Part shown: piece by piece, positions 18,145-27,197 of the stretch | Layout of the letters: every line of letters begins with the position of its first letter | Numbering within the stretch: position 1 is the first letter of the stretch | Source: MGML01 sp034416335 | GTDB taxonomy: Bacteria > Chloroflexota > Dehalococcoidia > Dehalococcoidales > UBA2162 | Assembly (NCBI GenBank): GCA_034416335.1 | Contig: DAOULV010000018.1 | Coordinates: forward strand, 62,001 to 126,000 | Length of the DNA stretch: 64,000 nt | Direction: 5' to 3' | The notes under the pieces: generated by a model | What the model saw: only the letters and a program-made list of their open reading frames with translations | The model's database searches: none | What the model was told of the DNA's origin: nothing | Program-made: the position numbers and the translations under genes

Positions 18145-18939
18145 ATGAAAAAAGCCCTGAGTGCGATTGTACCGGTTATTCTGCTTGTTGCCATTCTGCT
18201 GTTGCCGGGATGTAAAGATGTAATAGGCACCGGTGAAGTAATCACCGAAAAGAAAGACTTTACCAATTTTACCTCCCTCGATATCGGAAGTGCCTTTGAA
18301 GTTAACATAACCAAAGCCGACACTTTCAGCGTGGTTATCAGTGCCGATGAGAGTCTGTTCGACTATGTCGAAGTTACCCAGACGGGTACCAAACTGAAAG
18401 TATACCTGAGTCCCCGCCATATTTTCACCGATTTCACTCTCGGTAAAAGAGTGCTGAAAGCCGAGATCACGATGCCATCTCTTCATGAGCTGGAGATTTC
18501 AGGAGCCAGTAAAGGAACTATGACCGGATTTCAGTCGGCGTCTCCACTCAAGCTGGGTATTTCCGGTGCGACAACCCTGAAACTGGTCAATACGAAAGCA
18601 GGCGATACCGAGTGCGAGATATCCGGGGCAAGTAAATTATCCGGTAATCTGACGGCTGTCGACGTTGATTTCAACATATCAGGAGCCAGCAGTATGGAGG
18701 TCTCGGGTTCTGCAAATGATCTGAAGTTAGAGGTATCAGGTGCCAGCCGGGCGGACCTTACGGACTTTAAGGCGGAAAATGCCGGCGTAGACCTGAGCGG
18801 TGCCAGCGAGGCTACGATATACGTGCATGAAACACTTGATGTCGAGGTCAGCGGAGCCTCAAGACTGTATTTCCTGGGAAACCCGAAGCTGGGTGAAACC
18901 GATGTATCCGGTGCTTCCACCATCAAGCATAAAGACTAA
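18145..18939 (+). CDS. GIN-domain (DUF2807) lipoprotein
   Basis: The 264-aa protein starts with a lipoprotein signal (KK, hydrophobic core at about 8-22, then LLPGC with the lipidated Cys near 23), so it should be anchored outside the membrane. The next segment, IGTGEVITEKKDFTNFTSLDIGSAFEVNI, is the typical 'head GIN' opening of DUF2807. From about residue 110 the chain is a beta-helix-like ladder with SGAS/SGAT recurring roughly every 20 residues (at least eight times). The function of the family is unknown; some members are called adhesin-like. It is transcribed alone. Confidence 0.8.
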   Translation: MKKALSAIVPVILLVAILLLPGCKDVIGTGEVITEKKDFTNFTSLDIGSAFEVNITKADTFSVVISADESLFDYVEVTQTGTKLKVYLSPRHIFTDFTLGKRVLKAEITMPSLHELEISGASKGTMTGFQSASPLKLGISGATTLKLVNTKAGDTECEISGASKLSGNLTAVDVDFNISGASSMEVSGSANDLKLEVSGASRADLTDFKAENAGVDLSGASEATIYVHETLDVEVSGASRLYFLGNPKLGETDVSGASTIKHKD

Positions 18940-18983
18940 ACAGTTGATAAGAGTGTAAGATCCTTCGTCTGCCTGCGGCGGGT

Positions 18984-19736
18984 TCAGGATGACGACCGTT
19001 CTTCAATTCTCTGCCTGAAGGCAGCGTGCATAACGAGCGCGGCGGCAACCGAAGCATTCAGTGAATTTATTTTCCCCTTCATCGGGATATACGCAACCGT
19101 ATCGCAGTGTTTCCTGACCAGCGGCGACAGTCCCTTCCCTTCGCCGCCGATAACGATGGCTGAAGGCAGTGTGAAATCGATACCGGCAAAGTCGGTTTTA
19201 CCGGTCGTTTCTATTCCCGTTATCCAGATATTGTTCTTTTTCAGGGTTTCTATTGCCTGTGAAATGTTGGCTACCCTGGCTACCGGGACATATTCGATAG
19301 CTCCTGCCGACGTCTTGGCGACCGACGAAGTCAGTCCGACGGCGCGGCGCGACCTGATAATAATGCCGTGGACACCGGTTGCCCCGGCCGTTCTCAGGAT
19401 TGCCCCCAGGTTAGCCGGGTCCTCGATACCGTCCAGGACGCAGAAAAGCGCCGGTTCACCTGTTTTCTCGGGTATCGCCAGCAGTTCATCAAGGGTGGCG
19501 TATTCACGGGCGGCGGTAATTGCGATGATGCCCCGGCTGCTGCCTTTTAGACTCTGCCGGTCAAGTGTATATCGTTCGACATACTCGACCGGTATGTGCC
19601 TGTTCTTTGCCTGCTCAAGAATTTCCGATACCGCGGCGTCTTTTTTCAGACCTTTTGCCAGCAGGATTTTGTTTACCGGTCTGCCCGACTTCAGGGCTTC
19701 GAGGACCGGGTTCTTACCTTCTATCGTGTCAGGCAT
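18984..19736 (-). CDS. rlmB: TrmH/RlmB-family rRNA 2'-O-methyltransferase
   Basis: A 250-aa SPOUT-class RNA ribose methyltransferase. The N-terminal substrate-binding part (EGKNPVLEALKSGRPVNKILLAKG) is typical of RlmB. The catalytic knot has motif 1 LDGIEDPANLGAILRTA near 108-124, motif 2 IVIGGEGKGLS near 190-200 and motif 3 IPMKGKINSLNASVAAA near 212-228. RlmB methylates G2251 of 23S rRNA; exact target assignment within the family is by similarity. It overlaps the start of the downstream... upstream-lying DUF763 reading frame by 8 bp (its start codon is inside the DUF763 3' end). Confidence 0.88.
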   Translation of the reverse strand: MPDTIEGKNPVLEALKSGRPVNKILLAKGLKKDAAVSEILEQAKNRHIPVEYVERYTLDRQSLKGSSRGIIAITAAREYATLDELLAIPEKTGEPALFCVLDGIEDPANLGAILRTAGATGVHGIIIRSRRAVGLTSSVAKTSAGAIEYVPVARVANISQAIETLKKNNIWITGIETTGKTDFAGIDFTLPSAIVIGGEGKGLSPLVRKHCDTVAYIPMKGKINSLNASVAAALVMHAAFRQRIEERSSS

Positions 19737-20826
19737 TTCTTTCTCTTGTCAGCCTGCCGAGCCGGTTTTCAGCGTTTCTTTTCTCGCCGGGGGCGATTTT
19801 ACTCCTGCCGATGGCTTTTCTCAGCAGCTCTATCGACCGGTCGTAGGTTTCGCGGTCGACCGGGTAGGGTATGCCGTCTTTTCCGCCATGGGCGAAACTG
19901 TACCGGGCGGGGTCGCGGTAACTCGGCGCCACGCCGTGAACGAGTTCCGATATCAGGCTTAAGGCGCGGATCGTTTTGGCGCCTACACCAGGCAGACCGA
20001 GAAGTTCCTTGAAATTTCCCGGCTGCCTTTCGTAGGTACTCAGAATAATTTTCTTCAGGCTGTCCGGGTGCAGGTCCTCCGTCCTGATATCGTGACGGGC
20101 CGGCAGACTCAGGGTTTTTATCTTTTTCAGGTCCAGGAGTATTTCTTCCGGTTTCTGGCTGGAAACAATTTCGGCGATGGTGTTTCTGGCAGGGTCGCTT
20201 TCGCCGGCTACCAGGTTTAGCGTTTTCCCCCTGGTCTCGGAGAGGATGGCTGAATGGGGTTCGTTGACGAAATCGGTAACCTCTCTGCCCAGCCAGTGAT
20301 AGCGCCGGGCATACCGGGCCGACTCGTTCATTCCCTGCTGGACAACCGCCCAGGAGCCGTTTTTGGTGAAGATGAATGAATGGTGATATATCTGATACCC
20401 GTCCTGGACGGCGGCGCTGTCTACCTTAGCGGACATGCGGCTGGCATAGATGAGAGGATCCGGGTTTATGGAAATGGTCTCACCCCATTTTATGAGCTCC
20501 GACGGGGTTTTACGGGAAGTAGCACCCTTACCTCCGGCGACGAACAATCCGAGGTCGCGTTCCATTCCCCTGATGCCTTCTTTAAGGGCGCCACAGAGGG
20601 TGGTGGTTACGCCGCTCGAATGCCAGTCGAAACCCAGGATGCAGCCGAAAGCCTGGAACCAGTAGGGATGGGAGAGACGGTTCAGCATCTCTTCGGGACC
20701 GTAATCGGAGACGATAGCGATGGTAATCTCGTGAGCGAGCTTTACCATGCGCTGGAAAAGCCACCTGGGCGCTTTACCTCCGTGGAGAGGGAGGTTGGCG
20801 ATACCGGTTCTGGCGGGACCAGGCAT
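19729..20826 (-). CDS. DUF763 domain protein
   Basis: The 365-aa protein matches DUF763: it opens RTGIANLPLHGGKAPRWLFQRMVKLA (residues 6-31, read in two parts), has NRLSHPYWFQAFGCILGFDWHSSGVTTT near 52-79, and a helix-hairpin-helix-like GLPGVGAKTIRALSLI near 283-298. DUF763 proteins are found mainly in archaea and thermophiles; the HhH segment suggests DNA contact, but function is unknown. Its end overlaps rlmB by 8 bp and the FmdB-like gene precedes it by 13 nt, so the three genes form an operon. Confidence 0.8.
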   Translation of the reverse strand: MPGPARTGIANLPLHGGKAPRWLFQRMVKLAHEITIAIVSDYGPEEMLNRLSHPYWFQAFGCILGFDWHSSGVTTTLCGALKEGIRGMERDLGLFVAGGKGATSRKTPSELIKWGETISINPDPLIYASRMSAKVDSAAVQDGYQIYHHSFIFTKNGSWAVVQQGMNESARYARRYHWLGREVTDFVNEPHSAILSETRGKTLNLVAGESDPARNTIAEIVSSQKPEEILLDLKKIKTLSLPARHDIRTEDLHPDSLKKIILSTYERQPGNFKELLGLPGVGAKTIRALSLISELVHGVAPSYRDPARYSFAHGGKDGIPYPVDRETYDRSIELLRKAIGRSKIAPGEKRNAENRLGRLTRERNA

Positions 20827-20839
20827 TATATAACTCCGG

Positions 20840-21076
20840 CTAACTGGCGCAGGTGGTGCAGCTCCCGGAGGAACAGCTTGCGCAGGAATGTCCTCCGCCG
20901 GCTACTGCCGTAGTCATTCCGCTTTCATCGGATGAGAAGCAGGCGAACGTGGACAGTGCCCGTTCGGCTTCATGCTTGCAGTGCGGACACTCGGCTCCTT
21001 CGTCCGCTTTACTCATCGAGCGGAGCATCTCGAACTTCGTGTCGCAGCTTGAACATACATACTCGTATATCGGCAT
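20840..21076 (-). CDS. FmdB-family zinc-ribbon protein
   Basis: A 78-aa zinc-ribbon protein starting MPIYEYVCSSCDTKFEMLRS, the FmdB/CxxC_CXXC_SSSS signature, with zinc Cys pairs at CSSC (8-11) and CPHC (30-33). A second Cys-rich tail, CASCSSGSCTTC, ends the protein. FmdB was named as a putative regulator of formamidase; for most members the role is unknown. First gene of the FmdB-DUF763-rlmB unit. Confidence 0.85.
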   Translation of the reverse strand: MPIYEYVCSSCDTKFEMLRSMSKADEGAECPHCKHEAERALSTFACFSSDESGMTTAVAGGGHSCASCSSGSCTTCAS

Positions 21077-21246
21077 CTTTTCTCTCCTAAGATTAGTTTA
21101 AGCACTGGCAACGGGGAAGTCAAGATGAATTGTTAAATCATAAATCCGAAACACTAAATACTAAACAAATACGAATAACAAAATACAAATGTTTTAAAAT
21201 TTGGAATTGTTTAGAGTTTAGAAATTAGAGATTAGAACTTAAACTT

Positions 21247-22797
21247 TTATCTTTCCCAAACCACTTCGCCGCCGATTAGGGTCTTCTCAACCCGGATATC
21301 CTTTATCTGTTCGGGCGGTACCGAAAGCGGACTGTTGCTCAGCAGTACCATATCCGCCAGTTTTCCTCTGCTAATGGTACCCTTTTCGTTTTCTTCAAAA
21401 GATGCATAGGCCGCGTTCCGGGTATACATTTCGAGGGCTTTTTCAGGCGAAATCCGTTCTTCAGGCAGGACTTCCTGGCCGAATTCGGTCAGCCTGGTCA
21501 CGGCGCCGAACATCCCAACCAGAGGATTATCATCGACTATCGGTGAGTCAGAACTTCCGGCAACAGTTATTCCGGCGTCCATCATTGAGCTTATACGGTA
21601 GAGCCACTTCTGCCTATCGGGTGGTACCGTCGCCAGATACCTTTCACCGCTGTAATAGAGAAACGGCGGCTGGGTCACCACGGTAATTCCCAGCTTCTTT
21701 ATTACTTCCAGCAGGGAAGGGGGGCATTCGGAGCAGTGTTCTATCCTGTGGCGGTGGTTATCCCGCGGTATTTGAGTAAGGGCGTATTCTATCGCGTTTA
21801 CCGCGGCTTCAACCGTTTCGTACCTGATGGCGTGAATGGCAGCCGGGAACCCTTTCCGGTGGATATCCAGTACCATTTTATTCAGTTCTTCCCGGGCGGG
21901 ATGGATGCCTTTATCTCTCGTTTCCGAGGGCGTAATCTTGACCGTGCCGAGCCTTAAATGAGAATCGCCGGAACCGAATGATAATCCGGCTTCTATGAAT
22001 TCATCCAGATATTCCGTTCCCGGCATATAGTAGAGTCGTGACTTCAGCAACCCCTTTTCTTTGAACCGGCGGAATTTTCCCAAGCGGGCATAGTCGTTAA
22101 CCACCGTGGCGTCCTGCAGCGATGTAATCCCCTGTGAGAGGTAATGTTCACCGGCAAGCCCGATTCCTTTTTCCAGCTCCGTTTCCGGTATGGACGGCAT
22201 CACTTCTTCCCTGATGTAGCCCAGCATTTCAAGCAGCAGTCCGCTGGGTTCGCCGGTGTCCAGCTCTCTTTCGATATACCCACCCGGCGGTTCCTCGGTC
22301 TCGCGGGTGATACCGGCAAGGGAAAGTGCTTTGCTGTTAAGGACGCAGGCATGGAGAGAACGATGGGAAAGAACAACGGGATGGTCGGGAGCGACCTCAT
22401 CGATATCTCTCCGGTTCGGATGGCGTTTCTCGGCAATATAAAAATCGTTGTAGTCCGTACCCGATATCCACTCTCCCGGCGGCGTATTTTCCGCCTTTCT
22501 TTTAATTGCCGCCTTGATATCGTCTATCGACCTGACGACTTTTTCCGAAAGGTCGACGCTTATCAGCTTGCGCAGGAAGGAGAAAATGTGGCAGTGGGCG
22601 TCATTGAATCCGGGAACCACCGTGCTGCTCTGACAGTCGATTATCCTCGTTTCCGGACCTGCGACCGAACCCGCGTCTTGGCTGCTTCCGGCAAACAGTA
22701 TCCTGCCGTCTTTTACAGCGACCGATTCCGCAACTGGGTTTTCGGGGTCGAGTGTAAGTACGTTTCCGCTTTTCAGTATCAGGTCGGCTTTCGCCAT
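21247..22797 (-). CDS. YtcJ-like amidohydrolase
   Basis: A 516-aa metal-dependent hydrolase of the YtcJ/N-substituted formamide deformylase-like group. Residues 1-60 form the N-terminal half of the beta-sandwich (ADLILKSGNVLTLDPENP...). DAHCHI near 66-71 is the HxH-type metal site, HAIR near 316 and RIEHCSECP near 345-353 hold further His ligands, and SSDSPIVDDNPL near 417-428 holds the catalytic Asp. Substrates of the family are diverse and poorly known. It has its own upstream region and seems monocistronic. Confidence 0.85.
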   Translation of the reverse strand: MAKADLILKSGNVLTLDPENPVAESVAVKDGRILFAGSSQDAGSVAGPETRIIDCQSSTVVPGFNDAHCHIFSFLRKLISVDLSEKVVRSIDDIKAAIKRKAENTPPGEWISGTDYNDFYIAEKRHPNRRDIDEVAPDHPVVLSHRSLHACVLNSKALSLAGITRETEEPPGGYIERELDTGEPSGLLLEMLGYIREEVMPSIPETELEKGIGLAGEHYLSQGITSLQDATVVNDYARLGKFRRFKEKGLLKSRLYYMPGTEYLDEFIEAGLSFGSGDSHLRLGTVKITPSETRDKGIHPAREELNKMVLDIHRKGFPAAIHAIRYETVEAAVNAIEYALTQIPRDNHRHRIEHCSECPPSLLEVIKKLGITVVTQPPFLYYSGERYLATVPPDRQKWLYRISSMMDAGITVAGSSDSPIVDDNPLVGMFGAVTRLTEFGQEVLPEERISPEKALEMYTRNAAYASFEENEKGTISRGKLADMVLLSNSPLSVPPEQIKDIRVEKTLIGGEVVWER

Positions 22798-23036
22798 CGT
22801 CTCACCATTAACCGCTTGAACTGTAGGCTAGTATACTACCGGAAAATCCTTCCGGACAAATGGAGGACACGGATAAAATAACATCGAACTTGCTGAAATA
22901 CCGAGTTCGTGGACCGGTAAGAAGGTAAACGACGGCCGGATATAGAGTCCGTAATGTTTCGATACTGTTTTCTCCGTATTTTTACCCGTTCTTATTCTCA
23001 TATCGCAGGCACTTTAATCCTGTCTTTATCCGGTGC

Positions 23037-23042
23037 TATAAT
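23037..23042 (+). promoter_or_regulatory. Extended -10 promoter (TGC-TATAAT) of the helicase gene
   Basis: GTGCTATAAT lies only 9 nt ahead of the helicase ATG (23051), so transcription should start within a few bases of the start codon. This predicts a leaderless or near-leaderless mRNA. Confidence 0.5.
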
Positions 23043-23050
23043 AGATAGGA

Positions 23051-25240
23051 ATGGATATCCTTACGAACCTGAACCCGGCTCAGAGAGAAGCCGTGGAGGC
23101 AATCAGTGGACCGGTACTTATTTTAGCCGGTCCCGGCAGCGGAAAGACCAGAGTAATTACCCACCGTGTAGCTTATCTCATAAGGACCTGCGGGGTAAGT
23201 CCCCGCAACATTATGGCGGTTACCTTCACCAACAAAGCCGCCAGAGAGATGGAAGAGCGGCTCAACGGCCTGATAAGCAGTTCGGTGCAGGACCTGACTC
23301 TCGGTACCTTCCACGCTATATGCGTTCGCATCCTCCGCACCAGCGGAAGCGCTGCCAATATCGACCCACAGTTCGTGATATACGACCGCGAAGACCAGCT
23401 GTCCGTGGTTAAGCGCGGTATCCAGGAAGCCGATTTCGATCCCAAGCAGTACGCTCCCGGAGCGATAATTTCAGCGATATCCTCAGCCAAGAGCCGGATG
23501 CTTTCTCCTGCAGAATTCGTCAAGACCGAGCGAAATTACTTCGACGAAGTGGTCAGCCGGGTCTATGAGAACTACCAGCGCATGCTCGAAGATAGCAACG
23601 CCCTCGACTTCGACGACCTCCTGATGAAGACGGTGCTGCTTTTCCGCAACCATCCCGATATCCTGGCGCGATACCAGTCGCGTTACGTTCACCTGATGGT
23701 GGATGAATTCCAGGATACCAACCTGGTACAGTACGAGCTTATCAAGCAGATCGGCGGCAAGTACCGGAATATATGCGTAGTCGGCGACCCCGACCAGTCG
23801 ATATATTCCTGGCGGTTTGCCGACGTCCGCAATATCCTGAATTTCGAGAAGGACTATCCCGATGCCAAGGTCGTGATGCTGGAGGAGAATTACCGGTCGA
23901 CCAAGACGATCCTCGAAACGGCGTCCTGCATTATTTCGGCAAACCAGCAGCGCAAGCCGGTGAATCTCTGGACGCAGAACGACGAGGGTGCTTCGGCCGT
24001 GGTGGTGGAGACGTATACCGAGCAGGAAGAAGCCCAGTTCGTGGTAAGTGAAATCGAGCGACTGGTAGAGCAGGGCGACTACAGCCTGGGCGACTGCGCC
24101 GTGATGTACCGCACCAATGCCCAGTCGCGCGTTCTCGAAGAAGCCTTCGTCCGCTATGGAATGCCCTACAAACTGGTGGCAGGGACCAGGTTCTACGAAA
24201 GACGTGAAGTCAAGGACATTATAGCCTACCTCAGGCTGATACAGAATCCTCACGACAGCGTCAGCCTGATGAGAGTAATCAACGTCCCCCAGAGGGGAAT
24301 CGGCCAGCAGACCCAGCTTAAACTGGCTGCCTGGGCGAAGTCGATGGGAATATCCCAGTTCGAAGCGCTGCGGCTGTTGAACGGTGAATCGACCGACGAT
24401 CTTAAATTGCCCTTCAATTCCCACATCAGCCGGGTGCTGAAGGCTTTTTCCGAGTTGATGGAAGACCTTATCGCACGCAGTAAAGAATTGAAGCTGGTGG
24501 AGCTGTTCGACCTAGTGGTAGAACGGTCGGGTTATAAGGAATATATTCAGAACGAAGCCAACGGTGACGGGCAGGAGCGATGGGAAAATATCCTGGAACT
24601 GCGCTCTGTCGCCCAGAAGGACTATGGCGACCTTTCTCCACAGGAGTGCCTGGCGTCTTTCCTGGAAGAGGTTACGCTGGTATCCGACGTCGACGGACTG
24701 GAGGAAGGTCTTACCGCCGTTACCCTAATTACGCTGCACCAGGCCAAAGGACTGGAATTTCCGGTGGTCTTCATTGCCGGTATGGAAGACGGCCTGCTTC
24801 CTCATTTCAGGACATTCGACGATCCTACCCAGATGGAGGAGGAGCGTCGACTCTGCTACGTAGGCGTTACCCGTGCCAAGCAGCTGGTCTACCTGGTCAG
24901 GGCTTTCCGCCGCAGCCTGATGGGTCGGAGCCAGGTAAGCGAGCCGTCGCGGTTCCTCAACGATATACCCAAACACCTGATTTCGACCGGCGACTGGAAA
25001 GACGGTAGCGAAAACGATGTATTTCCGTCGATTCAGGCCTGGAATAAACCTGCCGTTGCCGCGTCCGTTACTACGGCTTCCGAATACCAGGCAGGCGACC
25101 ATGTATACCACGCCCAGTTCGGCAAGGGGGTGGTTGTCAGCTGCCAGTCGGTGAAGAACGATGCCGAGATAGTTATCGCCTTCAACGGCGCCGTCAAGAA
25201 ACTTCTGCTCAGTTTCGCCAATCTGGAAAAAACGGACTAG
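23051..25240 (+). CDS. pcrA: UvrD/PcrA-type superfamily 1 DNA helicase
   Basis: A 729-aa SF1A helicase that unwinds DNA with 3'-5' polarity in repair and replication. Motif Q and Walker A (LNPAQREAV at 7-15; AGPGSGKT at 26-33), Walker B VDEFQDTN near 217-224, GDPDQSIYSWR near 241-251, and motif VI YVGVTRAK near 606-613 are intact. The C-terminal Tudor-like tail (GDHVYHAQFGKGVV) is typical of PcrA. The next genes downstream are a restriction-modification pair with its own promoter. Confidence 0.93.
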   Translation: MDILTNLNPAQREAVEAISGPVLILAGPGSGKTRVITHRVAYLIRTCGVSPRNIMAVTFTNKAAREMEERLNGLISSSVQDLTLGTFHAICVRILRTSGSAANIDPQFVIYDREDQLSVVKRGIQEADFDPKQYAPGAIISAISSAKSRMLSPAEFVKTERNYFDEVVSRVYENYQRMLEDSNALDFDDLLMKTVLLFRNHPDILARYQSRYVHLMVDEFQDTNLVQYELIKQIGGKYRNICVVGDPDQSIYSWRFADVRNILNFEKDYPDAKVVMLEENYRSTKTILETASCIISANQQRKPVNLWTQNDEGASAVVVETYTEQEEAQFVVSEIERLVEQGDYSLGDCAVMYRTNAQSRVLEEAFVRYGMPYKLVAGTRFYERREVKDIIAYLRLIQNPHDSVSLMRVINVPQRGIGQQTQLKLAAWAKSMGISQFEALRLLNGESTDDLKLPFNSHISRVLKAFSELMEDLIARSKELKLVELFDLVVERSGYKEYIQNEANGDGQERWENILELRSVAQKDYGDLSPQECLASFLEEVTLVSDVDGLEEGLTAVTLITLHQAKGLEFPVVFIAGMEDGLLPHFRTFDDPTQMEEERRLCYVGVTRAKQLVYLVRAFRRSLMGRSQVSEPSRFLNDIPKHLISTGDWKDGSENDVFPSIQAWNKPAVAASVTTASEYQAGDHVYHAQFGKGVVVSCQSVKNDAEIVIAFNGAVKKLLLSFANLEKTD

Positions 25241-25255
25241 GCTGGAAAAAATCCC

Positions 25256-25284
25256 TTGACATTTTACACGGAAACGTGTAAAAT
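25256..25284 (+). promoter_or_regulatory. Promoter with overlapping perfect 10-bp dyad (operator) for the type II R-M genes
   Basis: TTGACA (25256-25261) and TAAAAT (25279-25284) are spaced by exactly 17 bp. The spacer and the -10 box are covered by a perfect inverted repeat: ATTTTACACG (25261-25270), a GAAA loop, and CGTGTAAAAT (25275-25284). This is the layout of a repressor-controlled promoter. The binding protein is unknown; it might be the methyltransferase itself or a regulator elsewhere. Confidence 0.65.
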
Positions 25285-25342
25285 TCTGTTGATGGACATT
25301 TTTGAGCTTTTGGCCTACAATAAGTCAAACGAGGTCAATATT

Positions 25343-26224
25343 ATGACTTGCGAACCCCAAAAAACTCTTTTCCAGATAGTAATTGGTGATTGTTTGCAAC
25401 ATCTCAGAGATGATGAAGTGAACGGTATTTCTTTGTCATTTGTCGACCCACCGTTTCGCCAAGGGAAAAGTTACAGGTTATTTGATGATGACCTTCCGGA
25501 ATGGAAGTACTGGGATTGGATGAAAGACGTGTTATTCGAGATTAATCGTGTGACGGTAGATGGTGGTGCGGTGTACTTTATGCAAAGAGAAAAAAATACC
25601 GAACAGGTACTTCAAGTTTTACGAGATACCGGATGGACTTATCAAAATCTTATAATATGGCAGAAGAAGACGTCTGCAGTACCTTGTACATTTAGATACG
25701 CAAAGCACTATCAGATAATAGTATTTGCCACAAAGGGTAAAAAACCGAGAACTTTTAATAAACTGCGCATTGATTTACCTCTGTCGCCGGGACACAAGTA
25801 TAATCGAGCCAACGGAGTGTACCTGACCGACGTTTGGAATGATATCAGAGAGTTAACCTCCGGTTATTTCGCAGGGAACGAGGCAATTCGAGAATTAAAC
25901 GGTGATAGGGCACATGTGCAGCAATCGCCGGTAGCTTTGTTACTCAGGATCATACTCTCGTCATCGATGCCCGGAGATGTCGTCCTCGATCCATTTGCAG
26001 GGACGGGCACTACACTCATTGTTTCCGAGCAATTGGGTCGAAAGTCGATAGGGATCGAAGTAGACTCAAAAAATGTAGATATTATTGAGCAGAGACTGAA
26101 GCAGATTAGACAGGCAGATGATGTTTCCAAATTGCGAGAATATTATCGATTTACCAAGAATCTATCTTCCGTATGGCCTGTGGTAGTGCAGCAAAGCGAA
26201 AAGGGACAGATGGCAAATGTTTGA
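25343..26224 (+). CDS. Type II DNA methyltransferase (adenine-N6/cytosine-N4 family)
   Basis: About 293 aa. The catalytic motif VDPPF occurs near residue 35 and the SAM-binding motif LDPFAGTGTT near 217-226; this order (catalytic first) marks a beta-class amino-methyltransferase. DPPF favours N6-adenine methylation. I choose the ATG at 25343 because GAGGT stands 7 nt upstream. An in-frame ATG at 25292 would extend it by 17 residues, and the still longer frame from 25256 begins inside the -35 box. It protects host DNA against the endonuclease encoded next, with which it overlaps by 8 bp. Confidence 0.85.
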   Translation: MTCEPQKTLFQIVIGDCLQHLRDDEVNGISLSFVDPPFRQGKSYRLFDDDLPEWKYWDWMKDVLFEINRVTVDGGAVYFMQREKNTEQVLQVLRDTGWTYQNLIIWQKKTSAVPCTFRYAKHYQIIVFATKGKKPRTFNKLRIDLPLSPGHKYNRANGVYLTDVWNDIRELTSGYFAGNEAIRELNGDRAHVQQSPVALLLRIILSSSMPGDVVLDPFAGTGTTLIVSEQLGRKSIGIEVDSKNVDIIEQRLKQIRQADDVSKLREYYRFTKNLSSVWPVVVQQSEKGQMANV

Positions 26225-27179
26225 ATTTATAGACGTGGCGGATTTCTATATATCGTTAATTAATAATCTAAAAAAGGGTACGGTTACCCTTGAGTCTTCG
26301 CTGGACAGGATAGTTCTCGGTGTATATTTTGAGCAACTTGCCTATGTGGATAATCGTAAAGAAGCGAAGAATAAGGGGTATGACTTCTGGAAAGGAATTG
26401 ATATTGCTTCGTTATCCGGGAAAGCCATAGGTAAAAACCAACTCTACTCCGAATCGCAGAAGTTCCCCGATTTTGTATTCAGAGCTAGAGAGTACGATGG
26501 AAAACTTGTATGTGGCAGTTTGCTTGAAACAAAAGATACTGGTGGCGGAAGTATATCTTCGTTCAATTCAACGATTCCAACCGGAACAAAGAATATGAAT
26601 GAAGTCGATGTAATCAACAATGGGGAAATAGTTTCAAAAATTGCATCCATAAAGGATGGAGAATTAGCTGAGAATACCGAATATTATACGTACCAGCGAA
26701 AATGTTTTTATTTAATAAGAACTCATCGAGGAAGTGATAAGACAAAAACATCTCTGATAGACGGCTCGTTTTTTGAGACTGTTCCTAAAAATTATCTGAT
26801 TTCCCAGATGTTCATTAATATTCTGGAAAAGCATCGTAGTAATAAAAAGTTAGATATCTCGGCAGAGAAATTCGACGAAGTAAAGAAATTGTTAGCCCAG
26901 GTTACTGACCAAACAATTATTGCAGGCTCACAGTCTATAGACAAAGCATCGGTTAAACCAAGACTAAGGATAATGGCTGAAGTCAATCCCGAAGGTAATC
27001 CTCATAGTCAGCATTACCCTGAAATTAAGAGTAATGCGGTTAATTTTATATTGCCTGATAAAATGAGTACAAAAGAACTGCAGTCTCACTTAACTGATAA
27101 TGTGCCCGAACTCTCTCAATTCACATTGCAGCATAAGCGTAACGGAAAATACATAGTATTTGAGTATAAAGCTGGGTAA
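26217..27179 (+). CDS. Type II restriction endonuclease, PD-(D/E)xK type
   Basis: A 320-aa protein I do not recognise by name. It contains PDFVF near residues 82-86 and, after 16 residues, LLETKDT near 103-109. Together these form the PD-x(n)-ExK metal site of restriction nucleases. It overlaps the methyltransferase stop by 8 bp, so the pair is translationally coupled with the nuclease second, the usual protective order. Codon use and AT-content differ from the neighbouring pcrA and mutL, consistent with acquisition as a unit. Recognition sequence unknown. Confidence 0.75.
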   Translation: MFEFIDVADFYISLINNLKKGTVTLESSLDRIVLGVYFEQLAYVDNRKEAKNKGYDFWKGIDIASLSGKAIGKNQLYSESQKFPDFVFRAREYDGKLVCGSLLETKDTGGGSISSFNSTIPTGTKNMNEVDVINNGEIVSKIASIKDGELAENTEYYTYQRKCFYLIRTHRGSDKTKTSLIDGSFFETVPKNYLISQMFINILEKHRSNKKLDISAEKFDEVKKLLAQVTDQTIIAGSQSIDKASVKPRLRIMAEVNPEGNPHSQHYPEIKSNAVNFILPDKMSTKELQSHLTDNVPELSQFTLQHKRNGKYIVFEYKAG

Positions 27180-27197
27180 GGTTTATTGACGTCTGTT

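Noticed and set aside
23483..24424. Long antisense frame (313 codons) opposite the helicase gene
   Set aside because: Fully within pcrA on the opposite strand, His/Val-rich shadow translation, no recognisable domain.
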